From positions 2,182,501 through 2,246,500 of the forward strand of contig NZ_CP051131.1 of assembly GCF_013378075.1 (NCBI RefSeq): 64,000 bases of DNA. Direction: 5' to 3'. Shown here one piece after another: positions 9,178-18,008 of this stretch; the stretch's first letter is position 1, and the number at the start of each line of letters is the position of its first letter. Made by a program: the position numbers and the translations under genes. The stretch is from Parasphingopyxis algicola (GTDB lineage Bacteria > Pseudomonadota > Alphaproteobacteria > Sphingomonadales > Sphingomonadaceae). A model generated the notes under the pieces. It saw only the letters and a program-made list of their open reading frames with translations. It did not search any database and had not been told where the DNA came from.

Positions 9178-9681
9178 CTATTCGAAACTGGCGAAATAGT
9201 CGAAAATCTCGTCCCCGGTCCGGCTGGCGGCGTTGCGCCAGGTCGGCGCGGTTTCGGCGTTGAGAAGTGTGCCCTCGGGCGAGAGGATCAGGACCGTGGG
9301 CGTGCCGCTGATCTCCTCGATGCCGAAACGCTGCGCGATATCGATGTTGCGTCCCTCGCCTTCCTGCGGATGGCCGACATCGACATAGACGATCTCGTAA
9401 CGGCGTTCGAGCATGTCGGCGAAACGGGGCGTGGCGAACCAGCCGGCGAGGCCGCGGCTGTCATGGCACCAGTTGGCGCCCATCACGAGAATGACGCGCT
9501 TGCGGCTGATCGCGGCGCGCGCCAGCGCCGAGGCGACGTCCGCAAAAGCGGCGCGCTGCGCATCATAGGGACGGGCCTCACGATGGTCGGTTTCGCCCTG
9601 TTCGGCGGATACCGGCGCGGCGACGGCCAACGGAACGGCGAAAGCCAACGCGGCGACGGCGCACAGGCTCGAACCTCGCAT
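9178..9681 (-). CDS. Secreted thioredoxin-like protein with a single active-site cysteine
   Basis: The 167-residue protein has a signal peptide (residues 1-26, ending PVSA) and a thioredoxin fold. The active-site motif is WCHDS (71-75) instead of WCGPC, so only one catalytic Cys is present. The cis-Pro region is GTPTVLIL. Such proteins can act as monothiol reductants or holdases in the periplasm. It begins 2 nt after the stop of the upstream flavoprotein gene, so the two are co-expressed. The start is fixed by the ATG before the signal peptide. Confidence 0.82.
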   Translation of the reverse strand: MRGSSLCAVAALAFAVPLAVAAPVSAEQGETDHREARPYDAQRAAFADVASALARAAISRKRVILVMGANWCHDSRGLAGWFATPRFADMLERRYEIVYVDVGHPQEGEGRNIDIAQRFGIEEISGTPTVLILSPEGTLLNAETAPTWRNAASRTGDEIFDYFASFE

Positions 9682-9683
9682 CG

Positions 9684-11096
9684 CTATGCCACCCTTTCCT
9701 GCGCGATCAGCCTGGGCAGGTTCGCGATCGCCGCCTGCGCATTGGCGCGGAACCGATCGAGCAATGCCTGTTTCTCCGCATCGTCCGGCGTGACCGCGGC
9801 GATCGTCTTGCCGAACCCGTCGAGCCGCGCCTTGATCATCCATTGCTGGAGTTCGGGACGCTGGGACCATTGGAACTGGTTCATCATGTTGACCAGATTG
9901 GCCCGCGCATAGGTGTCGATCCCGTCGGGCAGCGGCACGGGCTGGCCAAGGCTGTTTTTCGTCGCATCGTCCTCGTAACTGGCTTCGATGAACGCGGTGA
10001 GCGCGGCGCTGAACGCCGGCTGCGGCACGCGGATCATCTGCAGGGTGATCCGGTCGCCCTGGAACTGGGGGACGACCGGCCGCCGCTCGACCGCGGTCGC
10101 CGTGCAATCGATGAACAGCGCATCCGCCGCCGTTTCGACCGCGCCGGCATCGAAGATCATTCTGCCTCTTTCGATCCGCCGGACATGGCCCATGCGCACG
10201 ACATCGGCGATCCGGCGCAGGATATCGACCTCTCCCTGCGAGATGGTCGGATAATGGAACATGGTCGGCCTGATTTCAGGATCGATCCGCAGCATGATGC
10301 CAGCCTGTTCGAGCCGGTCGAACAGGTCGTCCGGCGTCGTCGCATGGGCGAGCGCCTCCATGATATCCGCCTGGCCGCCGATCGTGTCGTGGAAGAACTC
10401 GATCCCCGGCTGCGTCTTGCCGCGATTGAGCATCCAGGTGTCGCGCGGGCGGACCCAGGTGATGCTGCCAGGTTCGACGCCGGCCTCCTGCAACCACACG
10501 CCGACATCCATCGCCGTCTTGCCCGCGCCGAGGATGACGAACCGGGAGGGCACGTCGCCAGGCGCTTTCCAGAGCCCGGGCAGCGCGTTGGGCGGCACCA
10601 TCCGCACGCTCTCGCCGATTTCGAACTTGGGCGTATGGGTCGAGGGCACCGAGGTGCCATAATAGGTGGCGTCGACCGTCTTGCGGCGGATCTGCACCCG
10701 GCTCTCCCGGCCCGAAAGGATCGACATGAACCGCCCGTCGCCCCGATAGTCGGACATCGGGAAATAGGCGACACGGCCGCTCGGCAGGAACCGCCGGGCC
10801 ATCACGCCCTCATAATAGGCGCAGACCTCGGACCCGGTTGCGAGGCCGTAATAGCCCTTGTTGAGGCCGATCTCGTCTTTTTCCCGCGGGCCGAGGACGG
10901 TCGAATTCACCCCGTAAAAGGCCGAGGGCTGGTGCAGCGCGACGAAGGAATAGGCGTCGTTCCAATGGCCGCCCGGCTTCGCATGGCGATCGACAAAGGT
11001 GATGTGCGCGTCGGTCTCGTCGAGCAGCGTATCGGCAAAGGCCATGCCGACGGCGCCCGCGCCGATGATCAGATAGTCGGTTTCAAGATCGGCCAT
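9684..11096 (-). CDS. FAD/NAD(P)-binding flavoprotein oxidoreductase
   Basis: The 470-residue protein begins with an FAD-binding Rossmann motif (IIGAGAVGMAF, about residues 10-20), followed by PGGHWN as in flavin monooxygenases. A second nucleotide motif, ILGAGKTAMDVG, lies near residue 185. This two-dinucleotide layout fits flavin-containing monooxygenase-like proteins that use NADPH. The substrate is unknown. It is followed by the thioredoxin-like gene at 2 nt. No signal peptide is visible, so it should be cytoplasmic. Confidence 0.82.
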   Translation of the reverse strand: MADLETDYLIIGAGAVGMAFADTLLDETDAHITFVDRHAKPGGHWNDAYSFVALHQPSAFYGVNSTVLGPREKDEIGLNKGYYGLATGSEVCAYYEGVMARRFLPSGRVAYFPMSDYRGDGRFMSILSGRESRVQIRRKTVDATYYGTSVPSTHTPKFEIGESVRMVPPNALPGLWKAPGDVPSRFVILGAGKTAMDVGVWLQEAGVEPGSITWVRPRDTWMLNRGKTQPGIEFFHDTIGGQADIMEALAHATTPDDLFDRLEQAGIMLRIDPEIRPTMFHYPTISQGEVDILRRIADVVRMGHVRRIERGRMIFDAGAVETAADALFIDCTATAVERRPVVPQFQGDRITLQMIRVPQPAFSAALTAFIEASYEDDATKNSLGQPVPLPDGIDTYARANLVNMMNQFQWSQRPELQQWMIKARLDGFGKTIAAVTPDDAEKQALLDRFRANAQAAIANLPRLIAQERVA

Positions 11097-11165
11097 ACGG
11101 GCTCCCTCGGCGACCCCATAGCCGCCGCGGCGTCATAGAGCGCCGGATCCCGAATGGGTACAGGG

Positions 11166-11438
11166 TTATTCGGTGGGTTTGGCCTCAGGCGATTCCCCGC
11201 GGCCGACGACGATCTCGTCGATTTCGAGGCGTTTGATCCTCAGCCGGTCGACCTGCGCGTCCCGCGCCCGGATCGAGCCGATCACTAGGCGACCGATGGC
11301 AAGCGCGCCGATCGCGGTTGCGCCGACGGCGAGGGCACCGATCGCCGCCGCACGGACCGCGCGTGCACGAACCGCGGTGCTGCGCTCGACCGGACGCCGT
11401 TCGGCCGGCTCGGCGGGACTATTCCGCTGCCTCGGCAT
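11166..11438 (-). CDS. Small protein with Ala-Ile/Val-Gly repeats
   Basis: The 90-residue protein has a basic start, then tandem short repeats of the type [18 protein letters not shown], then [16 protein letters not shown]. The regular spacing of Ile/Val and Gly suggests a short beta-helical or pentapeptide-like stack, or a membrane-associated hairpin. Its first 20 nt overlap the 3' end of ispG on the same strand in a different frame, so it is probably translated from the ispG mRNA. The function is unknown. Confidence 0.55.
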   Translation of the reverse strand: MPRQRNSPAEPAERRPVERSTAVRARAVRAAAIGALAVGATAIGALAIGRLVIGSIRARDAQVDRLRIKRLEIDEIVVGRGESPEAKPTE

Positions 11439-12543
11439 GCGCCTCTTCGGCGGCCTCGATCTCGGCCGCCTTCGCCTCGACCAGCGCGACGATATGGTCG
11501 ATCATGTCGCCATCCTGCACATGATGGTCGGTGACGCCCGACAGATAGACCATATGCTTGCCGGCACCGCCGCCGGTGATGCCGATATCGGTCTCGCGCG
11601 CCTCGCCCGGGCCATTGACGACGCAACCGAGCACCGAGAGCGAGAGCGGCGTGTGGATATGCTGGAGCCGCTCCTCGAGCGTCTCCACGGTCCGGATGAC
11701 GTCGAAACCCTGGCGCGCGCAGCTCGGGCAAGACACGACGCGCACGCCCCGCGTCCGGATGCCGAGGCTTTTGAGGATTTCGTAGCCGACCCGCACTTCC
11801 TCCTCGGGTTCGGCCGACAGGGAGACGCGGATCGTATCGCCGATCCCGGCCCATAACAGATTGCCGATGCCGATCGCGCTTTTCACCGTGCCGCCGACCA
11901 GCCCGCCCGCCTCGGTGATCCCGAGATGCAGCGGGCAGTCCACAGCTTCGGCGAGCTGCATATAGGCGGACACCGCGAGGAACACGTCGGACGCCTTCAC
12001 CGCGACCTTGAAATCGTGGAAATCATGGTCTTGCAGGATCTTGATATGATCAAGCGCGCTTTCGACCAGCGCCTCGGGGCAGGGCTCGCCATATTTTTCG
12101 AGTAGATCCTTTTCGAGGCTGCCGGCATTGACGCCGATGCGGATCGCGCACCCATTGGCCTTCGCCGCCGCGATCACCTCTTTGACGCGATCTTCGCTGC
12201 CGATATTGCCGGGATTGATCCGGAGGCAGGCCGCGCCGCCGTCAGCCGCTTCGAGCGCGCGCTTGTAATGGAAATGGATGTCCGCGACGACCGGCACCTT
12301 GGCCGCGCGCGTGATCTGCTTGAACGCCGCCGTCGAGTCCTCGTCCGGACAGGAGACGCGGATGATATCGACGCCCGCCTCCTCGCAACGGCGGATCTGA
12401 TCGACCGTCGCCTTCACATCGGGCGTCGGCGTATTGGTCATCGTCTGCACGGTCACCGGCGCATCGCCGCCGACCGGCACTTTGCCGACCATGATCTGGC
12501 GCGACGGGCGCCGCGCAATATCTCTCCAGGGACGTATCGACAT
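11419..12543 (-). CDS. ispG: 4-hydroxy-3-methylbut-2-enyl diphosphate synthase
   Basis: IspG reduces MEcPP to HMBPP in the MEP isoprenoid pathway. The 374-residue protein has the TIM-barrel part with TMTNTPTPD and ADIHFHY motifs. The [4Fe-4S] ligands are visible as CPSC (Cys272, Cys275) and [10 protein letters not shown] (Cys307), with the catalytic Glu at 314. I chose the ATG at 12543 because the protein then starts MSIRPW as in relatives. An open frame extends 37 codons upstream into the divergent promoter region. Confidence 0.96.
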   Translation of the reverse strand: MSIRPWRDIARRPSRQIMVGKVPVGGDAPVTVQTMTNTPTPDVKATVDQIRRCEEAGVDIIRVSCPDEDSTAAFKQITRAAKVPVVADIHFHYKRALEAADGGAACLRINPGNIGSEDRVKEVIAAAKANGCAIRIGVNAGSLEKDLLEKYGEPCPEALVESALDHIKILQDHDFHDFKVAVKASDVFLAVSAYMQLAEAVDCPLHLGITEAGGLVGGTVKSAIGIGNLLWAGIGDTIRVSLSAEPEEEVRVGYEILKSLGIRTRGVRVVSCPSCARQGFDVIRTVETLEERLQHIHTPLSLSVLGCVVNGPGEARETDIGITGGGAGKHMVYLSGVTDHHVQDGDMIDHIVALVEAKAAEIEAAEEAHAEAAE

Positions 12544-12762
12544 GGGATTTCTATAGGCGCTCCCCGTTACCAATAAAAGGCACAGTCTTTGGCGGGGCAT
12601 CGCGACGCCGAAGCCCGTCGTGGCAGCGCGCGCGGGACCCCGGCCGGCACGCAAAATGATAGATGATTTCTATTGAATGCGAATTTAACTTTCGATGCAA
12701 ACAATTCCGCATTTTCCGTTACATCCTATCACCATACAGTCATCGAAAGAGGTTTTGTGATA

Positions 12763-13434
12763 ATGAAATTGCGCCATATTTCCGCCTGGGTTGCCGCCGC
12801 CCTGATGGTTTCGACTCCGGCCGTCGCGCAGCAGGCGGGGGATGTCCAGCTGAAGCTGTTCGCAACCGGCGTTTTGCCGGACGGCGAAATAGACACCGTC
12901 GAACGCGACGATTTCGGCCTTCCGGCGGGATCGCAGACGCGCGTGACCGACAGCTTCGTGCCCACGATCGCCGCGGAATATTTCATATCCGACACCTTCT
13001 CGATCGAAACCATCTGCTGCGTCACGCCGCATGATGTCGAAGGCACCGGCGCGCTCGCCGGCGTGGAACTGATCGACGACGCCATCGTCCTGCCCGCGAC
13101 GGTCACGGCCAAGCTCCACCTGCCCATAGGCGAGGTCTTCAAGCCCTATATCGGTGCCGGCCCCGCCTATTTCTTCATCTTCAGCGAGAATGTCGGCGCT
13201 GGCGCGGCCGCGCTCGGCATCGACGATGTCAGCCTGTCGAGCGAGTTCGGCGTCGCGCTTCAGGCCGGCGCCGATTTCCGGCTGAACGACCGGGGGCTCG
13301 GCCTCAGCATCGATGCCAAACGCTATTTCGTCGGCACGACGGCAACCTTCTCGGCCGGCGGAACCGAACTGATCCGTACGGATCACGATCTCGATCCCTG
13401 GGTGGTGAGCGCCGGCCTGACCTATCGATTCTGA
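12763..13434 (+). CDS. OmpW-family outer-membrane beta-barrel protein
   Basis: The 223-residue protein has a signal peptide (to about residue 23, ending PAVAQ) and then alternating amphipathic strands ending in the outer-membrane C-terminal signature LTYRF. The block PYIGAGPAYFFIF and the overall length match OmpW, a small eight-stranded barrel for hydrophobic compounds. Adjacent Cys residues (ETICCVT) lie in a predicted strand. The ATG at 12763 follows GAGG and a fairly AT-rich leader. ispG is divergent, with about 220 bp between the two starts. Confidence 0.85.
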   Translation: MKLRHISAWVAAALMVSTPAVAQQAGDVQLKLFATGVLPDGEIDTVERDDFGLPAGSQTRVTDSFVPTIAAEYFISDTFSIETICCVTPHDVEGTGALAGVELIDDAIVLPATVTAKLHLPIGEVFKPYIGAGPAYFFIFSENVGAGAAALGIDDVSLSSEFGVALQAGADFRLNDRGLGLSIDAKRYFVGTTATFSAGGTELIRTDHDLDPWVVSAGLTYRF

Positions 13435-13508
13435 GCCGCTTCAGGACCCCGGATATTTCCACGGACGGATAACCATAAGGGCCGGCCGGTCGCGCGGTCG
13501 ATCAGGTG

Positions 13509-14702
13509 TCAGGCCGCATTTTGACGGGCGGCGACGGCTGCGGTGTCCGACGGACCCTGATCGCCCCGTTTGAGCGCATAGAGCGCCCTGTCCGCAACCA
13601 TCATGACCGCGTCGGCATTCACGCCGTCACAACCCGAAAGCGCATGGCCGATACTGCCCGACACCGGAATCCGATGGCCCTCGACCCTCGCGGGTTGCGA
13701 TAGCGCGAGGAGGAAGGCGCTCGTACGCGCCGATGCGGCGACTTCATCCGTTACCGCTGGCATCAGAACGAGAAACTCGTCGCCGCCCAGCCTGCCGACG
13801 AGTTCCCCGGGTTCAGCGGCTTCGCGCAGCCTGTCGGCCACGATCTGAAGCAACGTATCGCCGACATGATGGCCGAGCGTATCGTTGATCCGCTTGAAGC
13901 CGTTGAGATCCAGGATCGCGATCGCATAGCCCACCCCTTCCGCCGACGCGGCATCGGCTGCATCGAGCGCATCCATGATCGCCCGGCGGTTGGCGAGCCC
14001 GGTCAACGGGTCTGTGTTCGCCAGCCGCAGAATTTTTTCTTCCAATATGATGCCGTCTACGATCCGCTGATAGCTTTCCATCAGAAAGACGATCATCAGG
14101 ATCGCGATCGAGATCATGCTGGCGCCGAGAATGGCCCCTTCGAAATCGCCGAACAGCAGCAGATAGGTCGCCGCCGGCATGACGCCGATAATCAGCGCGC
14201 CGATCGCCGCGCGCCGGATCGGCGCCAGGCAATGAGCGATGCAGGTCGACCCGAAAACCAGCGAAACCGGGATCAGTATCATATCGGCGAATGTCGGGCT
14301 CGTCAGCGCATAGACGGACCACGCGCTCAACCCCGAAATCATGCCGATCGAGACGATCGTCAGGCTGCGCAGCGTTTTGCGGGGATCGCGTGCGCGATCG
14401 GGCAAACGCGCACGCCGGATCCACTGGATCATCCGCAAGGCAGACAGGATCGCGACCACGCCCATCCAGCCATAGTTCGAGACCGGCACCTCCTTGTGGA
14501 AGCACAGCACCATGATCAGCATGATATTGAACAGCGCCACCGCATAGATCATCGGCACATGTTCGAGCGCGCGCTCGGCCTGCACAACCTCGATGCGCGC
14601 TCTCACCTCGTCGGCCGACAGGCGGTCGTCGCCTGTCGCTCGCGATTCCGGCGCGCCCCAAATGCCTGCCGAAATCCTCAAGACCGCCTCCGTTTCCGCC
14701 AT
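13509..14702 (-). CDS. Membrane-bound diguanylate cyclase (GGDEF)
   Basis: The enzyme makes cyclic di-GMP. The first half (about residues 48-210) holds six to seven transmembrane helices. The second half is a GGDEF domain beginning DPLTGLANRR and with an intact RLGGDEF signature (GGDEF at 306-310). The inhibitory RxxD I-site normally just before it is not visible (EPGE instead), so product feedback may be absent. No EAL domain follows. The membrane part is not a recognised sensor module. The gene stands alone. Confidence 0.9.
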   Translation of the reverse strand: MAETEAVLRISAGIWGAPESRATGDDRLSADEVRARIEVVQAERALEHVPMIYAVALFNIMLIMVLCFHKEVPVSNYGWMGVVAILSALRMIQWIRRARLPDRARDPRKTLRSLTIVSIGMISGLSAWSVYALTSPTFADMILIPVSLVFGSTCIAHCLAPIRRAAIGALIIGVMPAATYLLLFGDFEGAILGASMISIAILMIVFLMESYQRIVDGIILEEKILRLANTDPLTGLANRRAIMDALDAADAASAEGVGYAIAILDLNGFKRINDTLGHHVGDTLLQIVADRLREAAEPGELVGRLGGDEFLVLMPAVTDEVAASARTSAFLLALSQPARVEGHRIPVSGSIGHALSGCDGVNADAVMMVADRALYALKRGDQGPSDTAAVAARQNAA

Positions 14703-14848
14703 TATCGACGCCGATCCGATCTAAGTCCCCATGGTAAAAAGAGGATTAACGGCCGGGCCGCGGAGCCAGGCCGGCCGCCTTCACTGGAACGGCGGTTGCG
14801 ATGATGAGCTGGTTCAGAGATGGTATCTCCGACACGAAAGGACTTTCC

Positions 14849-15514
14849 ATGCCCACTGTTCTCATAACCGGCGCCAATCGCGGCATCGGCCTCGAATTAG
14901 CGAAACAATATGCGGCCGATGGCTGGACCGTGATCGGCACGGCCCGGGAGCCGGAAAAGGCGGACGGGCTGCGCGCCATCGGCAATGCCGAAGTCATGCA
15001 GCTCGATGCCGCCGACGCCGACAGCCTCGACGATTTCATGGCGGTGCTCGGCGATCGCCCGATCGACCTGTTCATCAACAATGCCGGCGTCTACGGCAGC
15101 AACGATCTCGACCGCGACGAATGGCTGAAGACGTTCGAGATCAACAGCATCGCACCGACCTTGCTCGCCGAGCGGCTCAAGCCGAATGTCGCAGCGAGCG
15201 GGCAGAAGAAGATGGCGGTGCTCTCCAGTATCATGGGCAGCATCGGCGACGGTAACGGTAGCAGCGCGATCGTCTACCGCTCGTCCAAGGCCGCCGTGAA
15301 CGCCGCGTGGAAAGCGCTGAGCAACCGGTATCGCGAGGACGGCATCGCCGTCGCGATCCTCCATCCCGGCTGGGTGCAGACCGATATGGGCGGGCCGAAT
15401 GCCAATATCGACGTCGAGACCAGCGTGACCGGGCTGCGCGCGGTGCTCGATAAGCTGTCGCTGCAATCGACCGGCCGCTTCACCGGCTATGACGGCAGAC
15501 AGCTGCCCTGGTAG
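14849..15514 (+). CDS. Short-chain dehydrogenase/reductase
   Basis: The 221-residue protein is a classical SDR with TGANRGIG for NAD(P) binding (7-14), NNAG (77-80) and the catalytic YRSSK (143-147). It resembles C-factor/sniffer-type carbonyl reductases. The substrate is unknown. GAAAGGAC precedes the ATG at 14849. Upstream in-frame codons have no better site. It lies between a divergent diguanylate cyclase gene and the acyl-CoA carboxylase gene, without clear operon partners. Confidence 0.88.
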   Translation: MPTVLITGANRGIGLELAKQYAADGWTVIGTAREPEKADGLRAIGNAEVMQLDAADADSLDDFMAVLGDRPIDLFINNAGVYGSNDLDRDEWLKTFEINSIAPTLLAERLKPNVAASGQKKMAVLSSIMGSIGDGNGSSAIVYRSSKAAVNAAWKALSNRYREDGIAVAILHPGWVQTDMGGPNANIDVETSVTGLRAVLDKLSLQSTGRFTGYDGRQLPW

Positions 15515-15559
15515 CTTCGCCATTGGCTTTGCGCGGCGGGTTTGGCTAAGTCCGCCAGC

Positions 15560-17083
15560 ATGAGCTGGAACAAGGATATCGAGGAGCTGCGGCGGCGCGA
15601 GGCCTATGCAGAGGAGATGGGCGGGCCCGAGAAGGTCCAGCGCCAGCACGATCGCGGCAAGCTCGACGCCCGCGAACGGATCGGGCGGCTCGTCGACCAG
15701 GGTTCCTTCCGCGAAATCGGCAAGATCGCCGGGCGCGGCGACTATGACGAACAGGAAGAACTCGTCCATGCCGCGCCGAGCAACCTGATCTTCGGCCGCG
15801 CCGATATCGACGGCCGTCCGGTGGTCGCCAGCGCCGACGATTTCACCGTACGCGGCGGCGCGGCCGACGCCGCCCTCCACCGCAAATTCGTCCAGTGCGA
15901 GAAAATGGCGCACGAACTCGGCATCCCGCTCGTTCGCATGATCGACGGCACGGGCGGCGGCGGTTCGGTCAAGAGTCTCGAGGATATGGGCTTCACCTAT
16001 GTGCCCGCGGTTCCGGGCTGGGACGACATCATGAAGAACCGGGAGACGGTGCCGGTCGTGGCGCTGGCGCTGGGCCCGACTGCCGGCATGGGCGCCGCGC
16101 GGACGGTGGCCAGCCATTATTCGGTGATGGTGCGCGGCCTCTCGCAGCTCTTTGCAGCCGGACCCGTGGTCGCCCAGGCGATCGGCGAGGATGTCGACAA
16201 GGAGGGGCTCGGCGGCAGCGACATCCATACCCGCAACGGTGTCGTCGACGAGGAAGTGGCGAGCGAGGACGAGGCGTTCGCCGCCGCGCGGCGTTTCCTC
16301 TCCTATCTGCCGAGCAATGTGAATCAGCGCGCGGCGAGATGGTCCAACGACGATCCGGTCGACCGGCGGGAGGAGAGCCTGCTCTCGATCGTCCCGCGCG
16401 AGGCCAAACAGGTCTATTCGATGCGCGCCGTGATGGATGCGGTGTTCGACCGCGGCAGCGTATTCGAAATGGGCAAACGCTGGGGCCGCGCCGCGATCAC
16501 CGCCTTCGCCCGGCTCGATGGCTGGCCGGTAGCCGTCCTCGCCAGCGACCCGAGTTTTCTCGGCGGCTCCTGGGAGGCGCTGACGAGCCAGAAGGTCAAG
16601 CGTTTCGCCGAACTCGCCGAGCAGTTCCGCCTACCGGTCGTCCATCTCGTCGACAATCCGGGCTTCATGGTCGGCGTCGAAGCCGAGCGGGCGGGCACGA
16701 TCCGCTTCGGCGTGGAGGCGATGAACGCGGTCTACAAGGCGTCCGTGCCCTGGGCGAGCGTCATCGTCCGCCGCGCATACGGCATCGCAGGTTCGGCCAT
16801 GTCGAACGCCGAACGCTTCCAGTACCGCTTCGCCTGGCCGAGCGGAGACTGGGGCTCGCTGCCGATCGCCGGCGGGCTCGAAGCGGCGTACAAGAGCGTG
16901 ATCGAGGCGGCCGAGGATCCCGCCGCCAAGCTGGAGGAGATCAAGGCCAGGCTCGAACGGGTCACCTCGCCCTTCCGCACGGCGGAAAAGTTCAGCGTCG
17001 AGGATATCATCGATCCGCGCGATACCCGGCCCCTGCTCTGCGAATTCGCCGATCTCGCCTGGCGCAAGCTGACATCGTCCTGA
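15560..17083 (+). CDS. Acyl-CoA carboxylase, carboxyltransferase (beta) subunit
   Basis: The 507-residue protein has the two crotonase-like halves of biotin-dependent carboxyltransferases. Visible blocks include RIGRLVDQGSFREIG near the start and VDNPGFMVGVEAERAGT in the C-terminal half, with Gly-rich oxyanion stretches such as GTGGGGSV. It transfers CO2 from carboxybiotin to an acyl-CoA such as propionyl- or methylcrotonyl-CoA. No biotin carboxylase or biotin carrier gene lies nearby, so its alpha subunit must be elsewhere. The ATG at 15560 precedes the usual N-terminal helix. Confidence 0.88.
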   Translation: MSWNKDIEELRRREAYAEEMGGPEKVQRQHDRGKLDARERIGRLVDQGSFREIGKIAGRGDYDEQEELVHAAPSNLIFGRADIDGRPVVASADDFTVRGGAADAALHRKFVQCEKMAHELGIPLVRMIDGTGGGGSVKSLEDMGFTYVPAVPGWDDIMKNRETVPVVALALGPTAGMGAARTVASHYSVMVRGLSQLFAAGPVVAQAIGEDVDKEGLGGSDIHTRNGVVDEEVASEDEAFAAARRFLSYLPSNVNQRAARWSNDDPVDRREESLLSIVPREAKQVYSMRAVMDAVFDRGSVFEMGKRWGRAAITAFARLDGWPVAVLASDPSFLGGSWEALTSQKVKRFAELAEQFRLPVVHLVDNPGFMVGVEAERAGTIRFGVEAMNAVYKASVPWASVIVRRAYGIAGSAMSNAERFQYRFAWPSGDWGSLPIAGGLEAAYKSVIEAAEDPAAKLEEIKARLERVTSPFRTAEKFSVEDIIDPRDTRPLLCEFADLAWRKLTSS

Positions 17084-17107
17084 CATCAAGGCGGCGCAAA
17101 AGACCAG

Positions 17108-17941
17108 ATGATGATCCGATTGCTCGTGCTCGCCCTGCTCGCCCTGCCGGCGCCCGCCCTGGCCTGGAGCGCCTATGGCCATCGCACCGTCGCCGCGATC
17201 GCCGAAGCGAACATCTCGGCCGGAGCGCGGGCCGAAATCGGCCGGCTGCTGGCGGTCCGCGCCTTGATCGGCACGCCGCAATGCGCGCTCGCGACGATCG
17301 GCGATGTCAGCGTCTGGCCCGATTGCGTGCGGCGCGACCGGCTGCGCTGGGGCTATACGGCGCCCTGGCACTATCAGAATGTGAATATCTGCGCGGCTTT
17401 CACGCTCGAGGGCAATTGCCCGGGCGGTAACTGCGTCTATCGCCAGGTCGAGCGCAACGCCGCCTTGCTGGCCGACCGGAGCCTGCCGCGCCATGTCCGG
17501 CTCGAAGCGCTGGCCTTTCTCGTCCATTTCGTCGGCGATCTGCATATGCCGCTCCATGCCGGGGATCGCGGCGATCGAGGCGGCAACGATCTGGCCGCGT
17601 CCTATGGCGTGGTGCCGGGTCTCAATCTCCACTGGATCTGGGACAGCCATCTCGCCGAACGGTCGATCTCGGCGGCGCCAGATCTCGTCCGGCGCTATTC
17701 GCCCGCCGAACGGGCCGCGATGGGGAGCGGCGATGCCGAAAGCTGGTCGCGGGACAGCTGGGCGGTCAGCCGCGATCTCGCCTATCCGCGCGCGCTCGAT
17801 GGCGCGGCCTGCAGCCCGGCACCCGACGCGCCCGTCACCATCGACGAAGCCGATGTCGCGGCATCCCGCGCGATGCTGCGGCTGCAGATACAGCGCGCCG
17901 GTCTCAGGCTGGCGCGCCTGCTCGAAGAGGCGCTCGGCTGA
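17108..17941 (+). CDS. Secreted S1/P1-type nuclease
   Basis: The 277-residue protein has a signal peptide ending ALA before Trp20. In the S1/P1 family the N-terminal Trp of the mature protein is itself a zinc ligand, and here the mature start is WSAYGHR as expected. Other zinc-ligand blocks are FLVHFVGDLHMPLHAGDRGDRGGND and NLHWIWDSHL. These enzymes cut single-stranded DNA or RNA and release 3' phosphates outside the cytoplasm. It could serve phosphate or nucleotide scavenging. The family match is strong. Confidence 0.9.
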   Translation: MMIRLLVLALLALPAPALAWSAYGHRTVAAIAEANISAGARAEIGRLLAVRALIGTPQCALATIGDVSVWPDCVRRDRLRWGYTAPWHYQNVNICAAFTLEGNCPGGNCVYRQVERNAALLADRSLPRHVRLEALAFLVHFVGDLHMPLHAGDRGDRGGNDLAASYGVVPGLNLHWIWDSHLAERSISAAPDLVRRYSPAERAAMGSGDAESWSRDSWAVSRDLAYPRALDGAACSPAPDAPVTIDEADVAASRAMLRLQIQRAGLRLARLLEEALG

Positions 17942-18008
17942 GAGCCCCGCTCTGGAAATGGCGCGCAAAGGCGACTAGGCGGGAAGCCGGTTACAGGGAG
18001 ACACGCAC

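Noticed and set aside
14897-16228. A 443-codon antisense frame spanning the SDR and carboxylase genes
   Set aside because: It crosses two unrelated genes and has no domain or start signal.
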